A program made the translations under genes and the position numbers. The notes under the pieces are model-generated. The model was given only the letters and a program-made list of their open reading frames with translations. It had not been told where the DNA came from and ran no database searches. From Whitmania pigra (taxonomy: Eukaryota; Annelida; Clitellata; Hirudinida; Haemopidae): a stretch of 64,000 bases of DNA. Shown in pieces: positions 33,043 through 44,155 of this stretch. The stretch is from positions 659,001-723,000 of the forward strand of contig JAJTWR010000044.1 of assembly GCA_021613335.1 (NCBI GenBank), written 5' to 3'. Position 1 is the stretch's first letter. Every line of letters begins with the position of its first letter.

Positions 33043-34497
33043 GTTAACAGCTATAGGAGAAGCATTGGCAATCTTATTTGTCAAATCGTTTGATTCAGGA
33101 ACAATACCAAGAGATTGGAAAGATGCAATAGTAGTTCCTCTATTCAAAAAGGGAAGTAGGGGTTTGCCATCCAACTACAGGCCAGTAAGCTTAACTTCTA
33201 TAGTTTGAAAGGTAATGAAAAGAATGATCAAAGAGGCTGTATCAACTTTTTTTGGAAGAAACGATGTGATTGGAAAGAGCCAACATGGTTTTACTAAGAA
33301 CAGATCGTGTCTTACCAACCTACTTAAGTTTTTTGAAGAAATTTATGAGTGGGTTGATCATGACAAGGCTGTAGATGTAGTGTACCTAGACTTCGCAAAA
33401 GCATTTGACAAGGTGCCCCATCAAAGGCTTCAAAAAAAGCTCGGTGCATGTGGGATTGAAGGCAAACTATTACATTGGTTTACAAACTGGTTGATAGATA
33501 GGAGACAGAAGGTAGGCATAGGAGGAATTTATTCAGAGTGGCAACCAGTACTTAGCGGCGTCCCACAAGGATCGGTGCTTGGACCTGTACTGTTCTGCAT
33601 ATATATAAATGATCTGGATGATGGCATAAGATCTAAGTTATCCAAGTTTGCTGACGACACCAAAGTAGCAAGAAGTGTCAGCAAGCAAGAAGATGTAGAT
33701 ACACTTCAGGAAGATCTTAACAAGTTATTCAAATGGGCAGAAGATTGGCAGATGCTTTTCAACGTAAGCAAATGCTCCATTATGCATATGGGATGCAAAA
33801 ACACGAAAGTCGAATATGCATTTGGAGGAAGCATTCTGAAGCAGTCAAATCAGGAAAGAGATCTGGGGGTAATAATGCAGAACAATGGAAAAACATCTCT
33901 ACAGTGCATGGAAGTTGCTAAAAAAGCAAACAGAGTACTTGGAATGATAAAGAGAACAGTAGTAAGCAGGAACAAGGATGTAATACTGAGATTGTATAAG
34001 GCATTAGTAAGGCCACACCTTGAGTACTGTGTGCAAGTATGGAACCCTCATTTGAGGAAGGATGTAGAGATGTTGGAAAGAGTACAAAGAAGGGCAACCA
34101 GGATGATAGATGATTTTGGAAAGCTTAGTTACGAGGAAAGATTAAATAGATGTAAATTAACGACTCTGGAAAAGAGAAGAAATAGAGGGGACCTCAGCGA
34201 GGCATTCAAAATTTTATCGGGAAGGGAAGGCCTTTTGCCTGAACAGTTTTTCGAAGCCACAAAAAGTGTTTCTACTAGAGGGCACGATTGTAAGTTATAC
34301 AGGAAGGCTTCGGGAAACTTGAAAAACAATTATTTCAGTTCAAGGGTGGTTTCCTTATGGAATAAACTAGATAAGGAAACCATCCATGCTGACACAATAG
34401 ATAAATTCAAAATTTACTTAAGTAAATTCGGATATTAGGACTAAAAAGAGTGGTTATTACACAGATCCAGGTCTTCTTAACCACTATAAATAATTGT
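33043..34497 (+). mobile_element. 5'-truncated non-LTR retrotransposon (jockey superfamily) with nearly intact RT
   Basis: The reverse transcriptase reads from AIGEALAILFVKSFDSGTIP through RDWKDAIVVPLFKKG, SNYRPVSLTS, then an in-frame TGA at 33206-33208, then a 407-codon ORF (33215-34438). Visible RT blocks: KSQHGFTKNRSC, VDVVYLDFAKAFDKVPH, SGVPQGSVLGPVLF, KFADDTKV (catalytic FADD), WQMLFNVSKCS, ERDLGV; then the C-terminal tail LEYCVQVWNPHL, ERVQRRATRMI, SLWNKL. The endonuclease domain is missing, so the copy is 5'-truncated and dead through the stop, but otherwise young. The 3' end carries the same hairpin as the fragment at 32979-33042. Confidence 0.9.
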
Positions 34498-34739
34498 TAT
34501 GTAATATTATGTTAGTTGTCGGTGACTAGCAGCGGCCGGCAGCGATGAGGGGGATCCGGTTTTTCGCAAAATCTGAGTCTCGTAAACATTATATATAAAC
34601 ATTATATAAATGATACATATTTCGAAAGGGGAGAAAATGACCTTTCTGAATATTATAAAATTATTAAATTTACTAAATTTTATTATTATAAAAATTGCTT
34701 CCAAAAATTAATGTCATAAACTAAAACTTTTTAACATGG

Positions 34740-35232
34740 AAATCTATTGTGGCTTATATCATCTTGTAGGGCTAATAATATCTTCAAAATGACATATATC
34801 ATGGCACAATTCCACGTACCAGAGTTGAGATATCACGCCTCAAAGTTTCACAGACGACCGAATCACTGCGATTATATCTCGTGATTTAAGTGATTTGTAA
34901 AGCATGAGATTGCTACGATATCTATGTAGCAGTGTAGTGTTGACATTTATCTTCAAAATGACATATAAAATTACTGAATTACTCGCTTTTGAATGGAGAT
35001 ATCCCACTTTAATGCATCATGAATGATGACCGCCCAAGCAGTTCATATGGTTTCCTACGTCGCCAGGTAGACCGTATGGGTTGCATTGAAACCTATTACG
35101 GCATATGTCACCTTACGGGTCTAATAAATATCTTCAAAATGATATATAACAGGACACAATTCCACGTACCAAAGTTGAGATATCACGCCTCAAAGTTTCA
35201 CTAACGACTGCAGTTATATCGTGTGGCTTAAA
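34740..35232 (+). repeat. Dispersed repeat, two partial direct copies
   Basis: The block at 34750-34885 and that at 35075-35225 share a ~130-bp core (TCTTCAAAATGACATATA..., CACAATTCCACGTACCA, GAGATATCACGCCTCAAAGT). A third, inverted copy is at 40318-40510. Between the two direct copies lies a shorter echo (34945-34970). No transposase or TIR was recognised. Confidence 0.75.
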
Positions 35233-35372
35233 TCAGTGGTTCTCAACCCCCGGTCCGCGGTCCGGTAACGGTCCGTGAATCAAATGGTACCGGATCGCCC
35301 AAGGAACAATAAATTATTTCCATTTTATTAAAAAATTAAAATAGTTTGTAGGGCTTGAGAACAACCGCTGCC
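35233..35372 (+). mobile_element. hAT-type MITE remnant
   Basis: Starts with CAGTGGTTCTCAACCCCCGG, a textbook hAT terminal repeat, followed by the CGGTCCGCGGTCCGG-type GC-rich stretch common next to such ends. About 120 bp later TTGAGAACAACCGCTG is a damaged inverted copy of the tip. No clear 8-bp duplication was seen. It abuts the dispersed repeat exactly. Confidence 0.55.
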
Positions 35373-36101
35373 ATCTCTTTCTTAGCATGTTCAGTAAAAT
35401 TATTGAGTCTGATTTTGTAACATTTTAAGAATAACGATCAACTTACCAAAAAAAAATGATACACTTTTTAATTTAATTAAATTTTTAATTTAAAATAATT
35501 TTTAATTAATCTAATTAAGTGATTACAGTGAAGTAATTACATAAAGCATGGGCTTTCGTTAATTTTAATTTAATTTATACAAAGAAAAACTCAATCCATT
35601 TTCAAAAAAGACGTTTTAATTAGAAAATCATATTTAACATTAATAATTTAATTTCAATATTGTAGGTCATACAGTGTATAGATTTCAGGTAAAGTTCATC
35701 TAAATCATTTGTTGAAGTATATCATTATTTATAACTTAAGGTGATGATGAGGATTATTATTATTTAAATCAAAGTTAATTAAAGTAATGATAAAAGCTTT
35801 TCTTTTGCTTCTTGTAATAAAAATACAAATTTATAGTTATTTGATGAATTTATATATTTGATTTACCATAATATTTAAATATTTTAAATTGGATTTAAAG
35901 ACGAAACCCACTGTGCTACTAGGTTGTCCGCTCATCATTTTGATTAGATTTTCCATTTGAGACTCATCTTTATGTGATAGAATCATGAAAGGACTTAAAG
36001 AGAAACAGATTTAAGTTTTAAACAATGCCATAATTATATCATTGCTGATGTTAAGCTAGGATTTAAAATAATTGAGATTACATTAAACTTAATGTCATTA
36101 G

Positions 36102-39100
36102 TTAACCTAACCATTTCCTCAGTATAAGCTGATGGGCGAAATGAATTGGATACTCTGGGGAAGGACACGGTAAAATATCTTTGATGAGTTTCTTAATTTT
36201 GGAATTTGGGCTCCTAAAAACTGTGTTTATGTAAGCTTCACGAAGTTCTAAATCTATCTGAAAAAATAATCTTAAATAAGAAGTGAACCAATTAGCAAAT
36301 ATGAAGTCATCTAATACCTCAACAAAATCATCAATCGTTAGCCATATAGTATATAGTATATCCAATAACTGCAGTCCTCTCATGAAACCGTGATAACAAT
36401 AATCCATACCATTCTCATCAACAGGTTCATCTGAAGTATTAGATGCTTCAAAATTTCTTGGATTCCCAAAATATTTGTCCATCAGCTCAATAGTGTTTAC
36501 TTTAAAGGACAAGTAGGAGGAGCAGCTTTTGTCTTTTTCCAGGTATGACCATAAACCAATGCCGTAACCATGACGCTTTACAAATTTCATAAGTTTTATG
36601 GACTGGTATTTTGTAATGACCTGTTACGAATTAAAAACAATGGTAATTCTTTCAAGTACATTTCTTAAAGGCACTCTCGGATTTTTTACTCGGATACTAA
36701 AAAGAACCTACACAGAGGAGTCTGTAAACGTCGTCAATAATTAATTTGTGAAAAGCATTTTTGAATATTGTAAGAAATCTTTTGTTCGAAAGTTTCAGAC
36801 TTTGGGAGCACCAATATTCAAAAGCGCCTTTAATGAAATCTTTAATTCGTTGAAATTTCTCATTATTGTCTTGTGCTGACATGAAGTACTTTAATAATTG
36901 CTTATTACATAATGTCTTCATGTCGTTATCTTTTGCCTGTTTGGCAAAAGTAAGCACAGTCTTTACGAAATGAGTATTGACACCTGTGAACAATTAATCC
37001 ATCTTTACGCATTCGCGCCAGTGCCATCAAGATAGATAACTAATAGAATAATAACTAAATCAAATCATTGTGAAAGGTTATAAAAAAAAAGATCATCAAA
37101 CCTCTGCTGCAGTCAACTATTATTTTACAAATTCATTCAGAGGACAACGTATGTAATTTTGCGTTGATAGTTTATGTAATATGGAACAACCTTTAAAAAT
37201 GTTGAGGTTAGTTTTTGTTAAAAATCTCATTCAATGCAAATTTGTATAACAAAATAAAAATGTTTCCTTAATTCAAAATACTAAAACAAATTAAGCTGGT
37301 AATAAATATGGCATTCATAATAATAATAATTTTAGTGCATGCAAATGGTAATTAATAACTTAATTTTAATCATTTAAAATTTATTATTTGTGTCAAGATT
37401 AAGTACTATTATTACAATAATTGTAGTTAAATTATTCTTACATTGTTCTGACACCCACAAACTCTCTCTTCTTGACTTTGGATGATTGCTATCAGGATCA
37501 TTTAATTGGAAGAGCATAAGTAGTGCACTCAAAACTTAAATAAAGAGTAACTTTCAATAAACATGTTCTAAATATTTAAATAAACATTAACATTTAATAA
37601 TTTTTAATGTTGATTCGTGATTAGATTTTTGTCCGACTTAAATTCTTTTTTAATTTATTTAAAATTCATATAATTAATGATAATATATTTAAAGTACTTC
37701 AATTATGTTAGATTATTAAGTCTAATTAACTTTTACTTGATTCATGATTTTATAAAATTATATGAACTACTTTGTCCACCCTTGTTATTATAGCCTTTTT
37801 TGGCATCAGTCAAAAAATATTTAGCAAATATTGGGGATGTAAGGTACATTATGGACAGATAGACCAACATTTGTTCTTTATTTTTATATTAATTACATAA
37901 TTAATCATACTTGCATTGCAATACTGAACATAATGAAACACCAAAAACCCTACAATTTACATCTTCACATAGATCATCGCAGTCCCCGGCCAGTGCAACT
38001 TGAATCACTTTCAGATAACGACCAATAAAACGTGGTGAACTCATTTGTTTTTTGGATTCGTCCTTGAAAGATAATAAAATTAATGTTAAATTAAAATAAA
38101 TTTTGAATAATTATTTAAATAGATTTGAATATTCTCAGAATACTAAAGTATGTATCAAAGGATATTTCATTAGTGAAATGCATTAATATGAATAATTATA
38201 TTAATCTTTTCGTACATTACTGAATAAGTTACGTTCATTTCGACAAACTCAAGTAATTGAAGGAAGACGTTATCCATAATGTGATCATAAACTCCTATAT
38301 AATTCTGTTCAAACAAACATTTGATATAATTTAATGACTTTTATAATTTTTTTTATATTATTATATTATACTATTGCAATATAATGTACTACGATGATTC
38401 AATTAAATAGTAATGCAACCTTTTTAAAAAAGATTTCATGAAATATGCCGTAACAGTTTTTCACCAGGAACATAGATGTCTCGACCGAACAAAATCTTAG
38501 AGAAATGAGTAGAGTTTACCATTAAACGAAATAATAATCGCTATTGAGCTAATATTATCAATAAATAATATTTACATTTAAATATTTTTTTTATTTAATT
38601 CTTAACTAACTCTCTTTCGGTGCAACAGCTCTAACATTTTCATAGAGGATGTCATCAATTTGATACAGAGAAGAGTCTACAACTTGAGGAAGATAAGAAC
38701 TGGAAATCAAGAATTGGTTTCAAAAACAGCATTCAGATCATTTTGCATTAAATGATTATTTAGTTAGACTGATTATATTAGGACACGTTGTTATTTATTA
38801 TCCATTTTAGGTATAAAACTGTATATATATATACATATATATATATTAAATTATTAAAATATTTTAATGAAGTCGGTTTATCATAACTGAAAAATAGTTC
38901 GATTTTCTATCATTTGAGGGAATTCACCAAAATTTTAAAAGCCATTAACAATTAATCTCAATGTATTTACAAAATATTATTCTAGTTGACCAACCTCAAT
39001 TTTAAGGCTAGTTGTTTTAATATTGCCAACTCTTCATTTGTTAACTGAAACGAAATATCGGATGTTAAAGAAATTCAATATTTCAACTTCGTTCTAATAC

Positions 39101-39256
39101 TTACATCTTTGACTCTTATTTTTGCTTGAAATTTTTTCAATTCTTTGACCAACATCCGTGCCTCTAACAACAATTTTTAATTCAACTTTCTCTTTAAATG
39201 CTAGAAAACATACATTGTTCAATCTTACCCGGTTCAATTTTGTGCCTTCCAGACAT
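36102..39256 (-). CDS. Unrecognised multi-exon gene (about eight exons)
   Basis: Coding support comes from exon texture and splice sites. Exons: 39229-39256 (MSGRHKIEP), 39105-39163 (EARMLVKELKKFQAKIRVKD), 38995-39044 (LTNEELAILKQLALKLR), about 38611-38699 (SYLPQVVDSSLYQIDDILYE), about 38440-38520 (STHFSKILFGRDIYVPGEKL), about 38215-38310 (NYIGVYDHIMDNVFLQLLEF), about 37955-38062 (SSPRFIGRYLKVIQVALAGD), about 36708-36986 (NTHFVKTVLTFAKQAKDND; KDFIKGAFEYWCS) and 36102-36620 (GYGIGLWSYLEKDKSCSSY; ending QLILRKWLG). The first three phases and the third-to-fourth junction agree; the fourth-to-fifth junction does not resolve. The predicted protein is helical, with a short N-terminal coiled-coil-like part and no motif I know. 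It is a real gene or a recently dead one; no function is offered. Confidence 0.55.
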
Positions 39257-39712
39257 TTTCAGTTGTGTTAATTTATAAACCCAGCAAATTGTTTGAATTT
39301 AAATCCCAAAAGGTTAAGCAGGTTTATCAAAATTGTAAATAATTTTATTAAAGTTTAGTGTTTAAAATTTTAAATTTGCAGTTCGTGCAATTTTAAAATG
39401 TTACATCTTGTTTAGAATTTGTTTGAATTTGTCAAAAAGTTTAGAATGTTTACCAAAGTAGTAATAATATTACATTGTTATTAATTAATTAATTGTCTCT
39501 TCCGAACATCCCTACGGAAATGTGTAGATACCAGTTTAATTATTTAATAGTATAATAATCATAATTACGCTGCTGTTATTGATTAATAATATTTATTTAT
39601 TTGTTTATTTATTCAACAAACTAAAGTTTCATTGAGACCACTAGTGTAAGTCTGTACAATTTACGTACAATATGGACAACACAAACAGTTCCTAATTTCA
39701 AACATAATCTGG

Positions 39713-40151
39713 CAGTGATGGGCTTTAACTACTTAAAAAGTAGTTAACTACAGTAGTTATAAAAAAGTAGTTAATAACTATTTTTACCTACTTTTTAAAT
39801 AAGTAGTTAGTAACTACTCCTTAACTACTTCATAGTAGTTAACTACTTTTTTAACTACTTTTCCGTTGACATTTGATAAAATTAATTTTCCGGACAATTG
39901 AACAAGACATAATTATTAGCGTATTTATTTACACTAGTGTAACATTTTCAACAAAATTTTATTGTCCAAATTAATCAAAAGAAACTATGCTTATAAAGTG
40001 ATGTACCAAATTGTGAAATTGGAAAAAAAATTATTTTTCTTCATTTTATTTTAAAATTTTTACTATTATAAATACTATTTTTTAACTACTTTTTTAAGAG
40101 TAGTTATTAACTACTTCCTAACTACTTATAGTTAGTAACTACCCATCACTG
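39713..40151. mobile_element. 439-bp hAT MITE with perfect 8-bp target duplication
   Basis: Ends are CAGTGATGGG... and ...CCCATCACTG, flanked by TAATCTGG on both sides (39705-39712 and 40152-40159). Each arm is built from many copies of AGTTAACTACTT and its complement (AAGTAGTTAACTA), so the element can form a large foldback. The 8-bp duplication and CAG...CTG tips mark it as hAT. No coding capacity. Confidence 0.92.
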
Positions 40152-40317
40152 TAATCTGGTATATGTCAATTAATGATTAAAGTCAAAGTCGCGCATTAGT
40201 GCATTTAAGCATATTTTGTAAAAAAAAAAATAAATTTCAAATAAATTAGAGTATATTATGAGTTTAAGATGATATCACAACAATCCCATGTTTTATAAGT
40301 CTTGATCCACATTACAC

Positions 40318-40510
40318 TTAAGTTAAGTGGTTAAGTGACTTAACCACATAACTGCAGTGATTCGGTCTTCTGTGAAACAAGGCGTGATATCTCAACTTTG
40401 GTACATGGAATTGTGCCCTATTATATATCATTTTGAAGATTTTTATTAGCCCCACAAGATGATATATGCCGTAATAGGTTTCCATGCAACCCATATGGTA
40501 TTCCCTCATC
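40318..40510 (-). repeat. Inverted copy of the 34.7-35.2 kb dispersed repeat
   Basis: The reverse complement reads GGGTTGCATGGAAACCTATT, ACGGCATATATCATCTTGT, AAAATCTTCAAAATGATATA, CACAATTCCATGTACCAAAG, TTGAGATATCACGCCT, about 85-90% identical to 35070-35215. Both copies carry a matching open frame (METYYGI-HL-GLI-IFKMIYN). The two copies flank the unrecognised gene in inverted orientation. Confidence 0.85.
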
Positions 40511-40855
40511 CCTACTCAAGTTTCTGAAGTTACCTGCACTCCTCCAGATAGTTTTCACCAAATTTCTTTTTAGTGGTGCTTTGCTATTCTATTTGTCAGG
40601 GCTTTATGCGCTATCCTTTTTCTGTGACATCACACTTAACTTTCTATTCCACAGCTTTAAGCAATTTCTTCTCTCAATCCTTCAGATTCAAATGAGATTT
40701 TATGACTTACAACCCAGTATTGATTGATATCTATCACATAAATAGGCTAATTCCCATCTGGAATTCACAGTTTATAATAAAACAAATTAATGGCAGCGTT
40801 GATTGGAACTTTATTTCTTCATTAATATTCCTCCAATAACTTAGCGTTAGCAAAG

Positions 40856-40893
40856 CCATGGACTCCTATATATATACATTTAGGAGTCCATGG
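40856..40893. repeat. Perfect 13-bp hairpin
   Basis: CCATGGACTCCTA and TAGGAGTCCATGG flank a 12-base AT loop. The flanks repeat GCAAAG on both sides. Could be a small foldback insertion or terminator-like structure; no gene adjoins it. Confidence 0.85.
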
Positions 40894-41261
40894 CAAAGCC
40901 CATAACAAGGAACATGTGGAAGCATGGAAATTTACATACTCATCAATAGTTGATTAATTGATTAAAATTATGTCTGATTAAGCAGTGACTCTTTGATATC
41001 TTTGATGAGCATAGAACCAATCACAATTTTTTCACAGTTGACCTTCAAAAGTACTTTCAGGGCCCAGACTTCCTCGTCGTAGCAAATCTAAACAATGGCA
41101 TCCCCCATTCATTTACAGAATGCTGCAAACTAAATCTAAACTATGGAAAACCCTGGAAATGGGAGCAAAGCATCGGGGACAAGATCAAATACTATAGTTT
41201 TGCTAAAACCTGCCGTAACTCTATTATTAATTACTACTCATCCCTTGAACTTAATCTGCTT

Positions 41262-41375
41262 CGAAGCAGACGGGGCTATTTTGTCGGCGTTGTTTTGACG
41301 GGATTTTATCGTCGCCGGGCTATTTTGACGGGGATAATTTGTCGCCGGGATGTTATGACGGGGTGCCCTTTTTCT
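41262..41375. repeat. GC-rich degenerate tandem of a TTTTGACGGGG / GTCGCCGGG motif
   Basis: Five or six units alternate 'gacggg(g)' with 'attttgtcgccgg' in a region otherwise about 35% GC. The composition contrast suggests an inserted element end rather than local sequence. No transposase was seen nearby. Confidence 0.55.
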
Positions 41376-42786
41376 GACATGATGGCAGATCTAATGTGAG
41401 GAAGTCAATAACATTTCGAGGCATTTCTTGCCCTTTCACTCATTTTCAAAACGTGAACTTAAAGCATAATCAAGTCAGATGTTGCTGTTTTATCGAGGCA
41501 AACAAATAGAAAAATTATCGCCGATAGCCAGATATTGGACTCTGCCCTTATTTGTGCGGAAATATCTTACTGGGGCTTGTGAGTAAAGAAATAGTTTCAC
41601 AATATCTAGCTTAAAAGTAGGCCTGCGTGGAATGACAAATGATGCAGACAGATCGTGATCATGTTTGCTGAGAAGGTCGTATCTCAGTTTCCATTTTATC
41701 GATCAATATTAATAACAACCACCAGCCTTTGAACACTATTTGCCTCGTCAGTTGCATATCCTCTTAGAATTCTGTGAGGAATTTCTGACTAACAAATTCA
41801 TTTTACTAGTTGCATGCCAATCAGCTTCTGTTACGTGTCTCATTGCTAAGTGGTCTGGGATCATTTCAGAGATTTAAGGGCTATTAGTCAGTTGTTGATT
41901 GGTGACTCATACTGGTCCAACAATTGAACTTCAATGATGGAGATATTTTCTCATTTATCGTCCACTCCAACATCATAGCCGTTGTCAAGGCTTCACGCGA
42001 TGGCAGCAATTACCACACATGACATGTTTGCACGACATGCCTTGTTAAGTTCTTGAAACCAGTTTTTATGGTCCTTGGTTCAAACACTGACGAAGACTTG
42101 CAGAAACGTATTGGACGTGGAGACCATAAGTCCGGTTAATATTGTGAATAGCATCACGATTGATTAAAATCAAATTATTACTGTTATTCACAATACATCA
42201 TACTTAATGCAGCACATTTCATCTAAAAATTTAAAGCTTTTTAAAATCATTCTAATAATACGTATTATTGAATCCATCAAAAGAAATGAGATCATTTTTC
42301 ATGGAATTGGAATTATTGAAAACTCACGCGATAGGCTTGATTGGTGTCAGGAAGATGAAACTCTGATTTTATTCTGACATCGAAAACTAAGAGGCTAATT
42401 TACGATTTAAAATACTTATTTTCTACTAGAGGACCTGGGTGAACTTTGTATCACCTACAATAAACGGCCTGACTGATTTTACTTTTATTTTGTTTTGTAA
42501 CTTTTGATTATCAAAAGTCCTAGTCAACCTCCTAACTTCAATTCGTTGAGACCAATAATACTGGTTAAATCTTATCCTGGCTGATGACTATGTCGACTGA
42601 TTTGAAGTTTATTTGAAATTAATAGGAATTTCTTGAAATCATTTAAAAGTCCTCTTATTCAATAACCGCGCAGATCCTACTGATAAAATGTGCATCAAAA
42701 TGTTCATCAAGATTCCTAATTGAAAATATATGGAAACAACATACGTGCTATAAATAACGCGAGACATGTTAGTGTTGAAAAGCTTT

Positions 42787-42954
42787 ACAAATGATCTTAT
42801 TCAATATCTATGCAGCTCTGAATGATAAAATAAGCAACATAATGTGCATTCCTATTGAAATAACCCGGGGTCCGCAAATAAGCAAGTTAACTAATAAGTT
42901 TATTAGAGCAAGTATTCATCCAGAGCTGCATAGTTATTGAATAAGATCATTTGT
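42787..42954. repeat. Foldback element with ~39-bp arms
   Basis: The left arm ACAAATGATCTTATTCAATA... (42787-42826) and right arm (42916-42954) are inverted repeats with about two mismatches, enclosing ~90 bp. A third related stretch (TCTTATTCAATAACCGCGCA) is at 42651-42670, so the sequence is dispersed. Confidence 0.8.
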
Positions 42955-44155
42955 TTGCTTTGCATCCACACGTTACATCTGGGATAAGCTATTGTGTTTT
43001 CACCCAAGTATCTTTGAGAGAATGGTGAACTAACTAACAGGGGTGGGGGCGCTCGCTGCAGTGCAACTTTGCGTTAGCCTGATACCGATGCTATAAATAG
43101 AAATACTCATTATGATGTGGTTCCAGCTGTACTAAAGTTTCATGATGTTGGTTACTTAGAATTTGACGAAATAACAAATCTACCGAAAATATCACAATCT
43201 CTTCGCAGTGAAATGATTACTCTCAGATCATCACCTTTTCAACACACAGACAATCTATCACCAGTATATGGAGAACGTTCGATTACATCAACATGGTTTA
43301 GACGTCGACTAGCAAATGGAGAGGAGGTAAAGTTTTCTTGGCTGTTATACTCACCTGTCAATAATGCTGCTTACTGTTTCTGTTGTCTACTATTTACATC
43401 ATCAACTTCAAACTCACGAGCTTCATTCGAATTAAAAAACGGTTTTAACAAGTGGAGAAAGCCAGAAAAACTTAAGTCCCATGAAAATAATCCTTGCCAC
43501 CCCATAGCTTTTACTACGTGGAAGGAAGCTGAACGACGGTTAGTTGGTGGTTCAGGAATTGATTTAATTGCTCAAGAGCAGATTCATTTGGAAAAACAAC
43601 GTTGGCGAGATATATTGCAAAGAATATTCACCTGTATTAAGTTTCTGGTTTCACAAAATTTGGCACTACGTGACCATGAGGAAAACTTGAATGCCGAATG
43701 TGGAAAAAATGTTGGGAACTTTCTCGCGCTGATCAAACTCAGTAGCTCATTATGATCCACTGTTAGCAAAACATGTCCAACACGCAGAACAAAATCCGGT
43801 ATCAGTTTCCTATTTGTCATCGGACATTCAAAATGAGTTTATTCATATTCTTGCATCAACTGTGAAGAAAAAATTGCTGAGCGATATCAGAAAAAACAAA
43901 TATTATGGAATACTGCTTGACTCTACTCCTGATTTAGGACATCGGGAACAGCTTTCTAAGGTTATAAGATTTGTGGATGTGGATTTTCAAACTAAAAAAG
44001 TAGCTATCAAAGAATAATTTTTAGGTTATATCGAGATACATTCAAAAGATGCTGCAAGCCTAGAGAAAGTCATCGTCGAGAGACTGAATTCTGATGAGAT
44101 ACCTCTAGCCGACTGTCGAGCTCAATGGTATGACAATGCTTCGGTGATGACTGGG

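Noticed and set aside
33043..34497. Penelope-like element because of flanking direct repeats
   Set aside because: RT motifs (FADD, PQGSVLGP, WNPHL tail) are jockey/CR1-like and the repeat is the element's own 3' tip.
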